Origin: an uncultured Oxalobacteraceae bacterium
Lineage (GTDB): Bacteria; Pseudomonadota; Gammaproteobacteria; Burkholderiales; Burkholderiaceae
Direction: 5' to 3'
Assembly (NCBI GenBank): GCA_946479255.1
Contig: CAMLFK010000002.1
Location: 1-64,000, forward strand
DNA length: 64,000 bases
Within the stretch, counting starts at the first letter, position 1. Each line of letters begins with the position of its first letter. The notes beneath the pieces were generated by a model. That model ran no database searches. It was not told where the DNA came from and worked only from the letters and a program-made list of their open reading frames with translations. The position numbers were made by a program, and so were the translations under genes. Positions 1 to 8,951 of the stretch are shown here, piece by piece.

Positions 1-1
1 G

Positions 2-160
2 GATACAGACCATGTATGGGCGGCCGTTCAGGGGGCGGGCACGAGCGGTGCGGCGTTTGGCGGATTGAGCGCAGTAATTACGGAAAGAAGTGCCATCGTG
101 ACTGATGCCGCATCTTACGGACGTCGTCCCCGCGGAGGCGGGGATCCATACCCCATGTGA
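2..160 (+). other. Possible 3' end of a gene entering from the left edge
   Basis: One plus-strand frame is open from base 2 to a TGA at 158-160, giving a peptide of about 52 residues that includes GAGTSGAAFGGLSAVI. Its last third is encoded by the REP-type repeat, so only the first 35 or so codons could be original coding sequence. I do not recognise a family. It could equally be chance openness in GC-rich DNA. Confidence 0.15.
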
Positions 161-225
161 TCAGTGATTCACACCCTCACTGCGCATAAGTGCTATGGAT
201 CCCCGCCTCCGCGGGGACGACGTCC
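119..225. repeat. REP-type palindrome pair (REPIN-like)
   Basis: Bases 119-150 and 194-225 are a perfect 32-bp inverted repeat separated by 43 bp. Each arm has its own small palindrome, ccccgc-ggag-gcgggg. This is the architecture of paired REP sequences. The right arm ends 12 bp before the stop codon of the minus-strand peptidase gene, so it may stabilise or end that mRNA. A plus-strand reading of the right arm gives the typical spurious peptide WIPASAGTT, which should not be annotated as a gene. Confidence 0.8.
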
Positions 226-237
226 TCTTTAAATCCA

Positions 238-1659
238 TCACTTCACCGGATCAGCCCACCGTCCCGGCCCCTGCTCCATATTCGCCAGAAACCACGTGGT
301 CGCCGCCATCACCGCGACATGGCGCTTGAGGTTCAGCGGGTCCACCTTGTCGAGCGTGTCGGCCGCGGTGTGGTGATAGTCGAAGTAATTGGTACGGTCC
401 AGCAAGGGCGCGAAGCTCGGCACGCCGGCTTTTTCCAGCTCGGACAAATCGCCCGTCACCAGCGCATCCTCACGCTGCAAGGCATTCGCACCAATCGGCA
501 ACAAGGCCGTCTGCAAGCCGGCGAACAGCGGCAGATCGCGTGCCGGCACGCTGGTGCGCATGCCGAACGGGCGGCCCGAACCGTTATCGCTCTCGATCGC
601 GGCCACGTGCTTGCCCACCACTGCCGCGTCCGCTGACTGATACGCCTTGGCGCCCTGCGCCCCATTCTCTTCGTTCATCCAGGCGATCATCCGAATGGTC
701 CGGCGCGGACGATAGTCGAGTTTCTTCAAGGTCTCGATGACGCCCATGGCACTGACCACGCCGGCGCCGTCGTCGTTGGCACCGGTCGCCAGATCCCAGG
801 AATCGAGGTGGCCGGAGACCACCACGATCTCGTCGGCCTTGTCGGTGCCGGGCCAGTCGGCGATCACGTTGTAACTGTCGGCGTCGGGCAAGTTGCGCGG
901 CGTCAGGGTCAGGCGCATCGATACGGGACCGCGCGCGCAGAGGCGGCTGATCAGCATCGCATCTTCAGCGCTGACGGCGGCCGCGGGAATGCGCGCGCCA
1001 TCCTTCAAGCCAGTGTTGCCCGCATGCGGCAAGCGGAAGTCGGCACCGCCCACCGAGCGCACCAGGGCCGCCGCGGCGCCCAGGGCGGCGGCACGCACCG
1101 GCCCCTGGCTGCGGAACTGGCCGGCGTGGCGGTAGGCGGGCGCGGCATAGCCGCTCTGGGCCATTGCCTGGTTGAAGGCCACATCGAACAAGACGATGCG
1201 TCCCTTGACCTCGGCCGCGCGTGCGGCCAGCTCGTCAAAACTGCGCACCACGATCACCGGCGCCGTCAAGCCCGCTTCCGGCGTCGCGCCAGATCCGCCC
1301 AGCGCTGTCAAAACAATGCGCTGCGTCACGCCGGCGGGCCGGCCGCGATAGTCGACCAGTTCGGCCTTTTCCTCGCCGCGCACCCAGTGCGGAACCTTCA
1401 CTGGCTGCAAGCTGACTTTGGCGCCCAGCTTGCGCATGGCGTCGGCGACCTGGGTCACGGCCGCCGCCGCACCCGGCGAGCCGGACAGGCGCGGCCCGAT
1501 CAGGTCGGTCATATCGGCCAGCCGTTCGTAGGCATAGTCGCTCGCCATGGCGGTGTCGCGGATGCGGGCGAGTGCTGTCGGGTCGTTGCCGGGAGTGGCG
1601 GCGAGTGCACCGGCGCTGATGGCGCTGGCGACGAGTATGGACAACAAGTGGCGTTGCAT
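238..1659 (-). CDS. Secreted M28-family zinc aminopeptidase
   Basis: The 473-residue product begins with a signal peptide (MQRHLLSILVASAISAGALA). The ATG at 1659 is chosen because it begins this signal; an earlier in-frame start would add eight residues. A PA-like insert (about residues 120-235) precedes the M28 catalytic domain. Co-catalytic zinc ligands are visible as SGHLDSWD (about 283), NDDG (about 295), the catalytic Glu pair in NEEN (about 329), an Asp in ESDNG and a His in YHHTAADT near the C-terminus. The full metal set suggests an active exopeptidase in the periplasm or outside the cell. The peptide substrate cannot be told. A REP-type repeat lies immediately downstream. Confidence 0.9.
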   Translation of the reverse strand: MQRHLLSILVASAISAGALAATPGNDPTALARIRDTAMASDYAYERLADMTDLIGPRLSGSPGAAAAVTQVADAMRKLGAKVSLQPVKVPHWVRGEEKAELVDYRGRPAGVTQRIVLTALGGSGATPEAGLTAPVIVVRSFDELAARAAEVKGRIVLFDVAFNQAMAQSGYAAPAYRHAGQFRSQGPVRAAALGAAAALVRSVGGADFRLPHAGNTGLKDGARIPAAAVSAEDAMLISRLCARGPVSMRLTLTPRNLPDADSYNVIADWPGTDKADEIVVVSGHLDSWDLATGANDDGAGVVSAMGVIETLKKLDYRPRRTIRMIAWMNEENGAQGAKAYQSADAAVVGKHVAAIESDNGSGRPFGMRTSVPARDLPLFAGLQTALLPIGANALQREDALVTGDLSELEKAGVPSFAPLLDRTNYFDYHHTAADTLDKVDPLNLKRHVAVMAATTWFLANMEQGPGRWADPVK

Positions 1660-1729
1660 GTGGCAAATCCTATTCGATTCCAAAATTGGAACTGAACAAT
1701 AGCCGATTTGCCATCGGCCTGCATAGTAC

Positions 1730-2866
1730 TCAGGCCGGCACCAGCGTCACCCGTGTAATTTCCGACGGCGCCAGGAAACGTTTCGGCGGCCCCCAGTAAC
1801 CGGTGCCGCGGCTGGTATAGACCCACAGGGCGGCCAGACGGTTGAGCCCGGCTGTAAATGGCTGCTGCAAGGGCACGAACAAATTCCATGGGAAGAACTG
1901 CCCGCCGTGGGTATGGCCGGACAACTGCAAATCGAAACCAGCCTCGGCGGCAGCGGGCGCGCTGCGCGGCTGGTGCGCCAATAATATGCGCACGTGCAGG
2001 TCCTGCGGCGCGTTGGCGGCGGCCGCATGCGGATCGCTGCGGTGCTGCGGGTCGAACAGGTGGGCGGTGAAATCGGTCACGCCGGCGATCATCAGCGACG
2101 CGCCATCGCGCTCGCGCACCACGTGTTCGTTCAGCAATACCGTCAGGCCCAGCCGGCGCAATTCGGCAATCCATTCATGCACGCCGGAATAATATTCGTG
2201 GTTGCCGGTGACGAAGAATGCCCCGTCCGGCGCCTTCAGGCGCGCCAGCGGTTCGGTATGCAGGGACAGGCTGCGCACACTGCCGTCGACCAGGTCGCCG
2301 GTAATGGCGATCGCGTCCGGCTTGAGCGAGTTGACCTTGGTAACAATGGCATTCAGATAGCCGCGCTTGATCGTGGGGCCAACGTGGATGTCGGAAATCT
2401 GCACGATCGAATAGCCGTGCAAGGCCGCAGGCAAGTCATTAATCGGCACTTCGACCTCGACCACGCCGGCGACCCGGCGCGCGTTGATGTAGCCGATGAA
2501 AGTCGTTGCCGCGGCCAGCAAAGGCACGGCAATGGCGCTGCCGCGCTCGACCGTCGGCCCCACCCCGCCGAACAGCTCGGCGCCAAGCAGCACCAGGTCG
2601 CGTAACACCGTCAGCACCAGCAGCGACGAGAAAAATCCCATGGCCAGCAGGGCAAGCCAGGCAATCTGGTCGCCGTAACGATACTTCTTCAGCTTCGAGG
2701 ACATCAGGCCGAGCGGCAACAGCAAGGTCGACAGGACCAGCAGCACGATCCCCGAGGCAAGCCCTGCGGGCTCCGGATCGATGGCCGGAATCAGGCGCAT
2801 GCCGATATAGAGATGCAATAGTGCAAGCAGACTGAGGACGGTAATGACGACGCGGCGCGGTGGCAT
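1730..2866 (-). CDS. Membrane-anchored calcineurin-type metallophosphoesterase
   Basis: This 378-residue protein has about four hydrophobic segments in residues 5-125, followed by a calcineurin-like phosphoesterase domain. The signature metal-binding motifs are all present: ISDIHVG (about 157), GDLVDG (about 190), GNHEYY (about 221) and GHTHGGQFFP (about 320). It resembles the YkuE/YaeI group of membrane-associated phosphoesterases, some of which act on lipid phosphates. The substrate here is unknown. The ATG at 2866 has a GAGG seven bases upstream. The gene lies 70 bp upstream of, and in the same direction as, the M28 peptidase gene, but a shared role is not evident. Confidence 0.88.
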   Translation of the reverse strand: MPPRRVVITVLSLLALLHLYIGMRLIPAIDPEPAGLASGIVLLVLSTLLLPLGLMSSKLKKYRYGDQIAWLALLAMGFFSSLLVLTVLRDLVLLGAELFGGVGPTVERGSAIAVPLLAAATTFIGYINARRVAGVVEVEVPINDLPAALHGYSIVQISDIHVGPTIKRGYLNAIVTKVNSLKPDAIAITGDLVDGSVRSLSLHTEPLARLKAPDGAFFVTGNHEYYSGVHEWIAELRRLGLTVLLNEHVVRERDGASLMIAGVTDFTAHLFDPQHRSDPHAAAANAPQDLHVRILLAHQPRSAPAAAEAGFDLQLSGHTHGGQFFPWNLFVPLQQPFTAGLNRLAALWVYTSRGTGYWGPPKRFLAPSEITRVTLVPA

Positions 2867-3076
2867 GGAGGAACCTCATGACTAGTGATTCTGCTTAGAT
2901 GGGGCGTGCCTGGCCCAGTGCAAGGGCATGTAGCGCGCTTGTTACACACCGCCACCATTTGTAAGATTCTGTATTAACAATGGAGTTCCAATGCAGTCGA
3001 GCTATAGTTTCTCCATGCCCGGCGAATTCATGATCAAGCCGATCTCGCCAGGGGCCATCGATCAAAGGAAACAGCC

Positions 3077-3583
3077 ATGTTTACATCTACTTTCGGCAGT
3101 TTAATCAAAGTTGCAAGCGTTGTATTGCTTAGCGGTGCGGCAGTGTCGTCCACGGCCATGGCGAGTGACCGCGGGGTGAACACCGCAGTGGGTGCCGTGA
3201 TCGGTGCTGCCGTGGGCCACAGCGCGGGCGGGCGCGACGGCGCCCTGGTCGGTGGCGTGATCGGTGCCGCAGTCGGCAATTCGGTGGGCCGCAACAGCCG
3301 CACCCACGTGTCGGCCTCGTATAACGACGGATACCACCGCGACGCTTACTACCGCGACCGTTATCGCGACGATCGCTACTATGAAGCGCGCCACTACCAG
3401 CGCAGCTATCGTCCGCGCCCGGTCTATGTCGAGTCGCGCACTTACTATGAGCCGGCACCGGTGTACTACGAGCGTCCTGTGCGCTACGCGCGCCAGCCGG
3501 TGGTGATTGTCGAGCGCGGGCACCGCCATCATCGTCACCATGGCCATCGCGGCCACCGTGGACACGGTTACTACGGCCGCTAA
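3077..3583 (+). CDS. Glycine-zipper 2TM-domain outer surface protein
   Basis: The 168-residue product has an N-terminal signal peptide ending near AMA (residues 1-29). A glycine-zipper segment follows (about 32-75: AVGAVIGAAVG, GALVGGVIGAAVG). The rest is a low-complexity tail rich in Tyr, Arg and His (DRYRDDRYYEARHY, HRHHRHHGHRGHRGH). This matches the glycine-zipper 2TM/surface-antigen class of envelope proteins found widely in proteobacteria. The His-rich end could bind metal, but that is inference. AAAGGAAA precedes the ATG, and a clear intrinsic terminator follows at 3608, so this is a single-gene unit. Confidence 0.85.
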   Translation: MFTSTFGSLIKVASVVLLSGAAVSSTAMASDRGVNTAVGAVIGAAVGHSAGGRDGALVGGVIGAAVGNSVGRNSRTHVSASYNDGYHRDAYYRDRYRDDRYYEARHYQRSYRPRPVYVESRTYYEPAPVYYERPVRYARQPVVIVERGHRHHRHHGHRGHRGHGYYGR

Positions 3584-3607
3584 GCGCAAGCTGACAGCGG
3601 TTTCCAC

Positions 3608-3635
3608 AAGGCGGTTGTCAAACCGCCTTTTTTTT
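3608..3635 (+). terminator. Intrinsic terminator after the glycine-zipper gene
   Basis: A perfect 9-bp stem (aaggcggtt / aaccgcctt) with a 4-base loop (gtca) is followed directly by a run of eight T. It lies 25 bp after the stop codon at 3583 and isolates this gene from the kinase operon that begins at 3696. Confidence 0.93.
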
Positions 3636-3695
3636 CGCCCGCCCCCGGCTATGCATCGATGACGACATCTCATCGCATCGATCATCGGGACATCT

Positions 3696-4655
3696 ATGCA
3701 GGCGCAAGCACTTATCACTCTGGACAACGGGCGCTATCGCCTGCTCGAGCCGATCGCCCGGTCAGCCTATGGCATTGTGTGGCGCGCCGCGCGCGACGGC
3801 GACGCCCTGCCTTGCGCCATCAAACTGGTCAACGCTGCCCAGATGGCATTGGCCCACCCTTCCCTGCATAGCCGCTGGACCGACAGCGCCGCCAACGAAA
3901 TCCGCTTCCTGCGCTCGCTCGCCCCCTGGGACGAACGGCATATCGTGCGCCTGCTGGGCAGCGGCATGCACGACAGGCAGCCGGTGATGGCGCTGGAACT
4001 CCTCAGCCAGGACCTGGGCCGCCACGTCGCCGTCCAACGCGAGTCCGGGCGGCGCATACCGCTGGCCCAGGTTCTCGCCTGGCTTGCGCAGATCAACCAG
4101 GCGCTGGCAAAGGTGCACCAGTATGGCTGGTGCTACCTCGACCTCAAGCCCGGCAACCTGCTGCTGCATCCGCGCGATGGCGGGTTGCGACTCTCCGACT
4201 TCGGCACCAGCCGCCCGCAAGCGGCAGGTCCCGCGCCAAGCTACAGCGGCACCGCCAGCTGGCAGGCGCCGGAACAGTTCTTTCCCAACGCCGCCAGGTG
4301 CTACGATGTTGATGCGCGCAGCGACTACTTCGCCCTCGGCGCGCTGTTCTATTATCTCGTGACCAATGGCCACGCGCTGCGCTTTTGCGGCGCCTGCGGC
4401 CAGGCTTATCGCGAACATCAGTCCGGCGCCGCGGCATGGCTGCTCGAACGCCATGGCGGTTCGCCCCCGCCCACTTTGCAGGGCGATGAAGCGCAGGAGT
4501 TTTCCATGCTGGCGGGCGAACCCGCCCTGGATCTGCTGCGTTCGCTGTTGGCGGCGGACTGCGGTATGCGGCCCGCGAGCGCGCTCGATATCAGCCGCCG
4601 CATCGCCGCCATTCACGCGGCCGCCCCAAGCCACCACAGCATGGTGAGCGCATGA
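3696..4655 (+). CDS. Eukaryotic-like Ser/Thr protein kinase
   Basis: This 319-residue soluble kinase has the Hanks-type motifs: Lys in CAIKLV (K43), the helix-C Glu in NEIRFL (E68), the catalytic loop YLDLKPGN (D149, K151, N154), DFG (D168) and APE (about 191). The Arg of the usual HRD is absent (LDLKPGN), so it is a non-RD kinase and may not need activation-loop phosphorylation. No transmembrane segment or sensor domain follows the kinase fold. It opens the plus-strand block and overlaps the next gene by ATGA, so it is translationally coupled to the SEDS protein. FHA proteins and a PP2C phosphatase nearby are the natural reader and eraser of its phosphorylation. Confidence 0.93.
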   Translation: MQAQALITLDNGRYRLLEPIARSAYGIVWRAARDGDALPCAIKLVNAAQMALAHPSLHSRWTDSAANEIRFLRSLAPWDERHIVRLLGSGMHDRQPVMALELLSQDLGRHVAVQRESGRRIPLAQVLAWLAQINQALAKVHQYGWCYLDLKPGNLLLHPRDGGLRLSDFGTSRPQAAGPAPSYSGTASWQAPEQFFPNAARCYDVDARSDYFALGALFYYLVTNGHALRFCGACGQAYREHQSGAAAWLLERHGGSPPPTLQGDEAQEFSMLAGEPALDLLRSLLAADCGMRPASALDISRRIAAIHAAAPSHHSMVSA

Positions 4656-6940
4656 AGCTGCGCATCGGCGCCGCCCTTGCGCTGCTGTGCGCACTGCAGC
4701 TGCTGGCCATCCTGCGCGCGCCCGCCGCGTTCCATCCCGCGCAGATACGCCTGGCGCTGGCGCCATCGCAGGCTATCGACATCGGGCGGCGCGAACTGGC
4801 CGCTCCCCAAGCGTCGCAGCGCCAGCTGTCGATCCGGCGCGACGCCGGCGGCCAGTGGTGGCTGCGCAACTTGTCCGCTTCGCGTTCATTAACGCTGACC
4901 ACTCAGGACGGCAAGCGCCGCACCGGCAGCACGGCCATGCGCGCCGGCCAGCAAATCCGCATCGGATCAATGCTGTACATCGTCGATGCCGCCGACGGCG
5001 CCTCGCTGACCCTGCGCAGCGGCGGCCAGCAGTGGCACTACGACGGCGCCACCGTGCGGCGCAAGGGCGAGGCACAGCCGCCCTGCCTGGACGCGCCCCT
5101 GGGAGTGCGCGCGCTGGCGATGTTCAATCGTGCGCTGCCCGCAGCGCTCACCATCGCCCGTCCACTGGCCTTCGGCGGCAATCTCCATTGCGGCAACCGC
5201 ATCGGCATCCCGTACACCACACCGGCCAGCGCTTCCATCAAACGCCTCGACGGCCGCTTCGAGCTGAGCGCATCCGAACATGCCATGGTCCTGGTCGACG
5301 GTGGCGATCTGGCCCATGCCGACATGCGGCTGGCCGGGGTGAGCGCCATTGCCCTTGGCCGTACCCGCTACGCGGTACGGATCGACAAGGCTGGCCTGGC
5401 GCTGGTGCCGCAACAGCACGTGGCGCTGTACACCGAACCAGACCAGCCGCTGCCTGATGGGATCAGTTGGGACTGGACCGGGCGCAGCGCATGGCATCTC
5501 CCCGGCGCCGCGAGCGCATCGATCCTCCTGGTACTTGCCTGCGCGGCGGCCCTGGCTGCCCGGCGCTATCCGGCCGCCATTCCCTTATCGGCCGCCATCG
5601 CCGGTGTGGCGGCACTGCTGATGCAGCGCGCCGGCGCGCCGCCCGGCGTTGGCGTATCGATGCTGCTGGCCTGGGCCGCGCTGTGGTCCTTTCTGCTGCT
5701 GCCAGGACGCTTCAACCTGGCCGGTGCGGCCGGCATCCTGCTGCTGGCGCTCGGACTGCTGTCGCAGCTTGAACTCGGCTTAGGCACAATGGCAAGTTCG
5801 GCAACGAAGCACTTCCAGAACGGTGCGGCACTGCTGGCGATCGGCCTCGGCATGGGTAGCGGCGTCCGCCTGCGCTCCGCACGCGCCCTGACGTCGCAAC
5901 GGCAGATTGAATTCACGCTGGCGGCGCTGGCCTTCGGCGCGCTGGCGGCCTTGATCCTGCAGGTGCTGTACGGCGACGAGACTGGCGTATTCGGATTGCA
6001 GCCGGTGGAATTGGCCAAGGTGGCGTTGACCCTGCTTTCCGCCCACTGCATCGCCATCGGTCTCGGCTGGAAGACGGGACTCCCGGAACAGCATGGCGCG
6101 CTTGTGCGCTGGTTCCGCCTCGGCGCGCCGGCGCTGCTGTTTGCCGCACTGCTGGCGTTCGCCCTGATCGAGGTGGACGACTACTCCCCCCTGCTGCTGC
6201 TGCTGGTATGGAGCATGGCGATGACGATGGCGTGGGCATTGGTGGCGCGGCGTCCGCTGGTGGCGGGCAGCATCATCGGCACGGCATTGCTGGCGGCCGG
6301 CGCCATCGCCTTTCTGCGAAGCGCCGGCGTGCATGAAGTGGCCGAATGGGGCTTTTATGCCGACCGCTTCCTGGTCTGGCTCGATCCGGCCAGCCATCCG
6401 CACACCGGCCAGCAGCTGCTGCTGGCGGCCCGCGCCATCGCCGAAGGCTCCTGGTTCGGGGCGGACCAGCTGTTCGGCCTCACCACGCTGGGCCAGCATG
6501 GTGGCAGCGCGCTGCGGATTCCGGCCATTCAGGACGACTTTGCACCATCCTTTTTCCTCAACCGCCACGGACTGGCCGGTGCCCTGGCGCTGTGGGGCCT
6601 GCAGGCCCTGTTCCTGGCCGGCCTGCTGCAAACGGCCGCGGCATGCTGTGCCGGCGCGGCCGGCGCACGCGACTTCCGCCTGGCCTACCTGGGCCGCTTC
6701 CGCTGCTTTGCCCTGTGCGGCGGCGCCGCCTTCGTGCTGGGCCACCTGCTGCTGTCGTGGGGGACCAACCTGGCGATCTTCCCGATCATGGGCCAGCCGA
6801 TGAGCTTTCTGTCCGCCGGCGGCAGCCACCTGCTGTTTTTCATCTGCCCCCTGCTAACGCTCAGTGCAGTCAGTGCGCAGTCGCCTGACCAATTCGACAA
6901 TCAAAGGAGAATCGATCATGCCGGTCTACGTCCAACATGA
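4652..6940 (+). CDS. SEDS-family (FtsW/RodA-like) glycosyltransferase with large N-terminal extension
   Basis: The protein has 762 residues, about twice the length of FtsW or RodA. One transmembrane segment (about 5-24) leads into an extension of about 260 residues, in which residues 43-115 resemble an FHA fold (IDIGRREL, QWWLRNLSA, GQQIRIGSMLYIV). A multi-spanning SEDS core fills residues 290-745. Diagnostic SEDS segments are visible: GLQPVELAK (about 450), DRFLVWLDP with a following GQQ (about 570), an acidic IQDDF in place of the usual HTDF (about 626), and PIMGQPMSFLSAGGS (about 711). SEDS proteins polymerise lipid II and work with a transpeptidase; one is encoded at 22057-25170. The start overlaps the kinase stop (ATGA). 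Confidence 0.85.
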   Translation: MKLRIGAALALLCALQLLAILRAPAAFHPAQIRLALAPSQAIDIGRRELAAPQASQRQLSIRRDAGGQWWLRNLSASRSLTLTTQDGKRRTGSTAMRAGQQIRIGSMLYIVDAADGASLTLRSGGQQWHYDGATVRRKGEAQPPCLDAPLGVRALAMFNRALPAALTIARPLAFGGNLHCGNRIGIPYTTPASASIKRLDGRFELSASEHAMVLVDGGDLAHADMRLAGVSAIALGRTRYAVRIDKAGLALVPQQHVALYTEPDQPLPDGISWDWTGRSAWHLPGAASASILLVLACAAALAARRYPAAIPLSAAIAGVAALLMQRAGAPPGVGVSMLLAWAALWSFLLLPGRFNLAGAAGILLLALGLLSQLELGLGTMASSATKHFQNGAALLAIGLGMGSGVRLRSARALTSQRQIEFTLAALAFGALAALILQVLYGDETGVFGLQPVELAKVALTLLSAHCIAIGLGWKTGLPEQHGALVRWFRLGAPALLFAALLAFALIEVDDYSPLLLLLVWSMAMTMAWALVARRPLVAGSIIGTALLAAGAIAFLRSAGVHEVAEWGFYADRFLVWLDPASHPHTGQQLLLAARAIAEGSWFGADQLFGLTTLGQHGGSALRIPAIQDDFAPSFFLNRHGLAGALALWGLQALFLAGLLQTAAACCAGAAGARDFRLAYLGRFRCFALCGGAAFVLGHLLLSWGTNLAIFPIMGQPMSFLSAGGSHLLFFICPLLTLSAVSAQSPDQFDNQRRIDHAGLRPT

Positions 6941-8399
6941 AGCCCTGGGCAAGGTCCCCGATGTTTTCAACGCCGAGGCGATCTGGCAGGCGCCGGGACT
7001 GGCGCTGTTCTCGCGCCGCCCGCAGCTGCGCGACCTGCTGGAACGCTCGCCGCGCGAGCTGCGCGGACGCGCCGCCACCCGCTGCTTTTCGCACGTGACC
7101 TTGATGCTGGCCCAGGACGAAGTCGACGACGACCGCCACCTGACGCGTGGCGCGCGCGTGCGCGACCTGGCCCAGACCCTGACGGCGCTGCACCAGAAGG
7201 ATTTCGGCGACCTGCTCGGCAGCGACGACGTGCGCTACGACGTCATCGGCACCGAAGCGCTGGCGCCCGGAGAAGTGGAGGTCAAGTTCGGCCACGCCGT
7301 GTACTTGCCCGCGCCAGGGGAAACGCCTTTATACAGCGTGTCGGCCTCCACCGACGGCTTACTGTGGAAACCGGTCTGCGCGATGTTCCCGGCGCAGCGC
7401 CTGGCACTGGTCGGTAACGACAGCGAATCGGCCAGCCACGCGGTGCCGGGCTGGCCCTTCGGCTCCCAGGCCGCCATCCTGCTGGTCAACGATGGCCCCG
7501 ACGCGCCGATCGAAGTGCAGGTGCGCCCAAAACAGGTGCTGGAGTGCTGCTTCGATGCGGTCAACGGCTATTACAGCGTGCGCGCCAAAGGGCTTGATAA
7601 CGGCACGCGCCTGCTGTTCAAGGTGGCCCGCAGCGTGCCGCCCAGCGAGGTGCAAGCCAAGCCGGCAGCCGTGTGGAAGACCCGTATTTACGATGAAGAC
7701 GAAGCCACCGCGCTGCCCGCGAACGTGACCGTGCAGGATGCCACCTATGCCCCGGCCGCCCCGCTGGCCCGCCAAAGCGTATCGCTGGTGGGCCTGGCCC
7801 TGCCGCGCCTGTCGCGCTATCGCGATACGGGCGCGGTCGCGCTGGAAATCGGACTCGATCGCACCCTTGGCCTCGCGGCTCCCGGCCAGGCCGCGATCAG
7901 CTTCGCGGTCGATGCGGGCGACACCCTGCACGCGCGCACCAGCGCCGGCCAGGAGGTCATTACCGCGCCGGCCACCTTCACGCCGATCGACGGCGGTACG
8001 GTCGAGGTGGTAGCGGCCCCGCGCGCCATGATGGAACGCTACTGCGCCATCCTGTGCCTGCCATGCCCGGTGACGGCACCGGCGGCGGCCGGCGCCCGCT
8101 TCGTGTTCGGGCGCGGCACGCCGGTACTGGCCGCACTGCGGGTGCTCGACTCGCCGCGCTTCCTGCAGCATGCCGACGGCTTTGACGCGGCCAGTGCCGA
8201 CCGTATCGGCCTGTCGCGCACCGCCTTCAGTTTTGAAGCGGCACCTGGCGGCTTCCAGATCGCGCGCCAGAGCGCCACACAGGCCCTGTACCACCTGGAC
8301 GATCAGCTCAACTTCGTCGCCATGGTGACCGAATCGGCCCTGCTGCCGCCCGGCCATCACCTGGTGGCCGGCCACTACGTGCTGCGCTTCGACGCCTGA
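6918..8399 (+). CDS. Uncharacterised soluble protein with C-terminal FHA-like region
   Basis: The ATG at 6918 is chosen because AAAGGAG lies just upstream and it is tightly coupled (23-base overlap) to the SEDS gene; earlier in-frame starts lack a site. The product has 493 residues and no membrane segment. The N-terminal 150 residues are unrecognised. The last 110 residues follow an FHA-like pattern: RFVFGRGTP, then GLSRTAFSFE, then a terminal GHYVLRF strand. If this is a true FHA fold it would read phosphothreonine made by one of the two local kinases. I do not recognise a named family for the whole protein. Confidence 0.75.
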   Translation: MPVYVQHEALGKVPDVFNAEAIWQAPGLALFSRRPQLRDLLERSPRELRGRAATRCFSHVTLMLAQDEVDDDRHLTRGARVRDLAQTLTALHQKDFGDLLGSDDVRYDVIGTEALAPGEVEVKFGHAVYLPAPGETPLYSVSASTDGLLWKPVCAMFPAQRLALVGNDSESASHAVPGWPFGSQAAILLVNDGPDAPIEVQVRPKQVLECCFDAVNGYYSVRAKGLDNGTRLLFKVARSVPPSEVQAKPAAVWKTRIYDEDEATALPANVTVQDATYAPAAPLARQSVSLVGLALPRLSRYRDTGAVALEIGLDRTLGLAAPGQAAISFAVDAGDTLHARTSAGQEVITAPATFTPIDGGTVEVVAAPRAMMERYCAILCLPCPVTAPAAAGARFVFGRGTPVLAALRVLDSPRFLQHADGFDAASADRIGLSRTAFSFEAAPGGFQIARQSATQALYHLDDQLNFVAMVTESALLPPGHHLVAGHYVLRFDA

Positions 8400-8410
8400 A
8401 GGACTCTGCC

Positions 8411-8857
8411 ATGCCAAACCTGAACTATTCCGCGCTTACGGCCTTTGGCATCGCGCTGGTCGCCACGCTGGTGCTGGCCGCCCTGCTGACGCCCGCGAGC
8501 TGGTGGCGCCGGCCCAACCTGCGCGCGCTGGCCGTCGTCGCGCTTGGCACTTGGGGAATCGGCACGCTGCTGCTGGGATTCGCCAGCACGCCGACGCCCG
8601 CAATGGCAGCCACCACGCCGGCGGCAGCAGCCCAGCTGCTTCCAGGTGCCGGCGTGCGCTACCGGGTCGCGGACGACCTCAACCTGCGCACCGCCAAGGG
8701 CACCAGCGCGCCGCGCATCGCGGTGGTGCCGGCAGGCCAGGTGGTGACCGCGACCGGCGTGCGCGACGGCGACTGGTGGCACTTGCGCGCGCAGGTCGAT
8801 GGCCGCGAGGTGGAAGGATGGTCAAGCAGTCTATGGTTGCGCCGGGTCGGTGAATAG
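8411..8857 (+). CDS. Small membrane protein with bacterial SH3 domain
   Basis: This 148-residue protein has two hydrophobic segments (about 8-31 and 40-62). A bacterial SH3 (SH3b) domain follows at about 78-146, shown by VADDLNLRTAKG, VPAGQVVTATG and GDWWHLRA. Such domains often bind peptidoglycan or peptides. With two membrane passes the SH3 domain could be on either side; the positive-inside rule does not settle it. AAGGA precedes the ATG and the gene is 11 bp behind the FHA-like gene, so it belongs to the kinase/SEDS operon and is probably its last member before the MITE-like repeat. Confidence 0.85.
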   Translation: MPNLNYSALTAFGIALVATLVLAALLTPASWWRRPNLRALAVVALGTWGIGTLLLGFASTPTPAMAATTPAAAAQLLPGAGVRYRVADDLNLRTAKGTSAPRIAVVPAGQVVTATGVRDGDWWHLRAQVDGREVEGWSSSLWLRRVGE

Positions 8858-8951
8858 CAGCTCAGCCTTTAGCTTAATCTGTTGTGCCAAGCACGAAGAC
8901 TGTTACTGAACAGATGGCTTTTGTTGACGGTCGGTATTTGCGTTCCGTAGA

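Noticed and set aside
190..636. A plus-strand frame beginning with WIPASAGTT
   Set aside because: It starts inside the REP-type repeat and runs antisense to the M28 peptidase gene.
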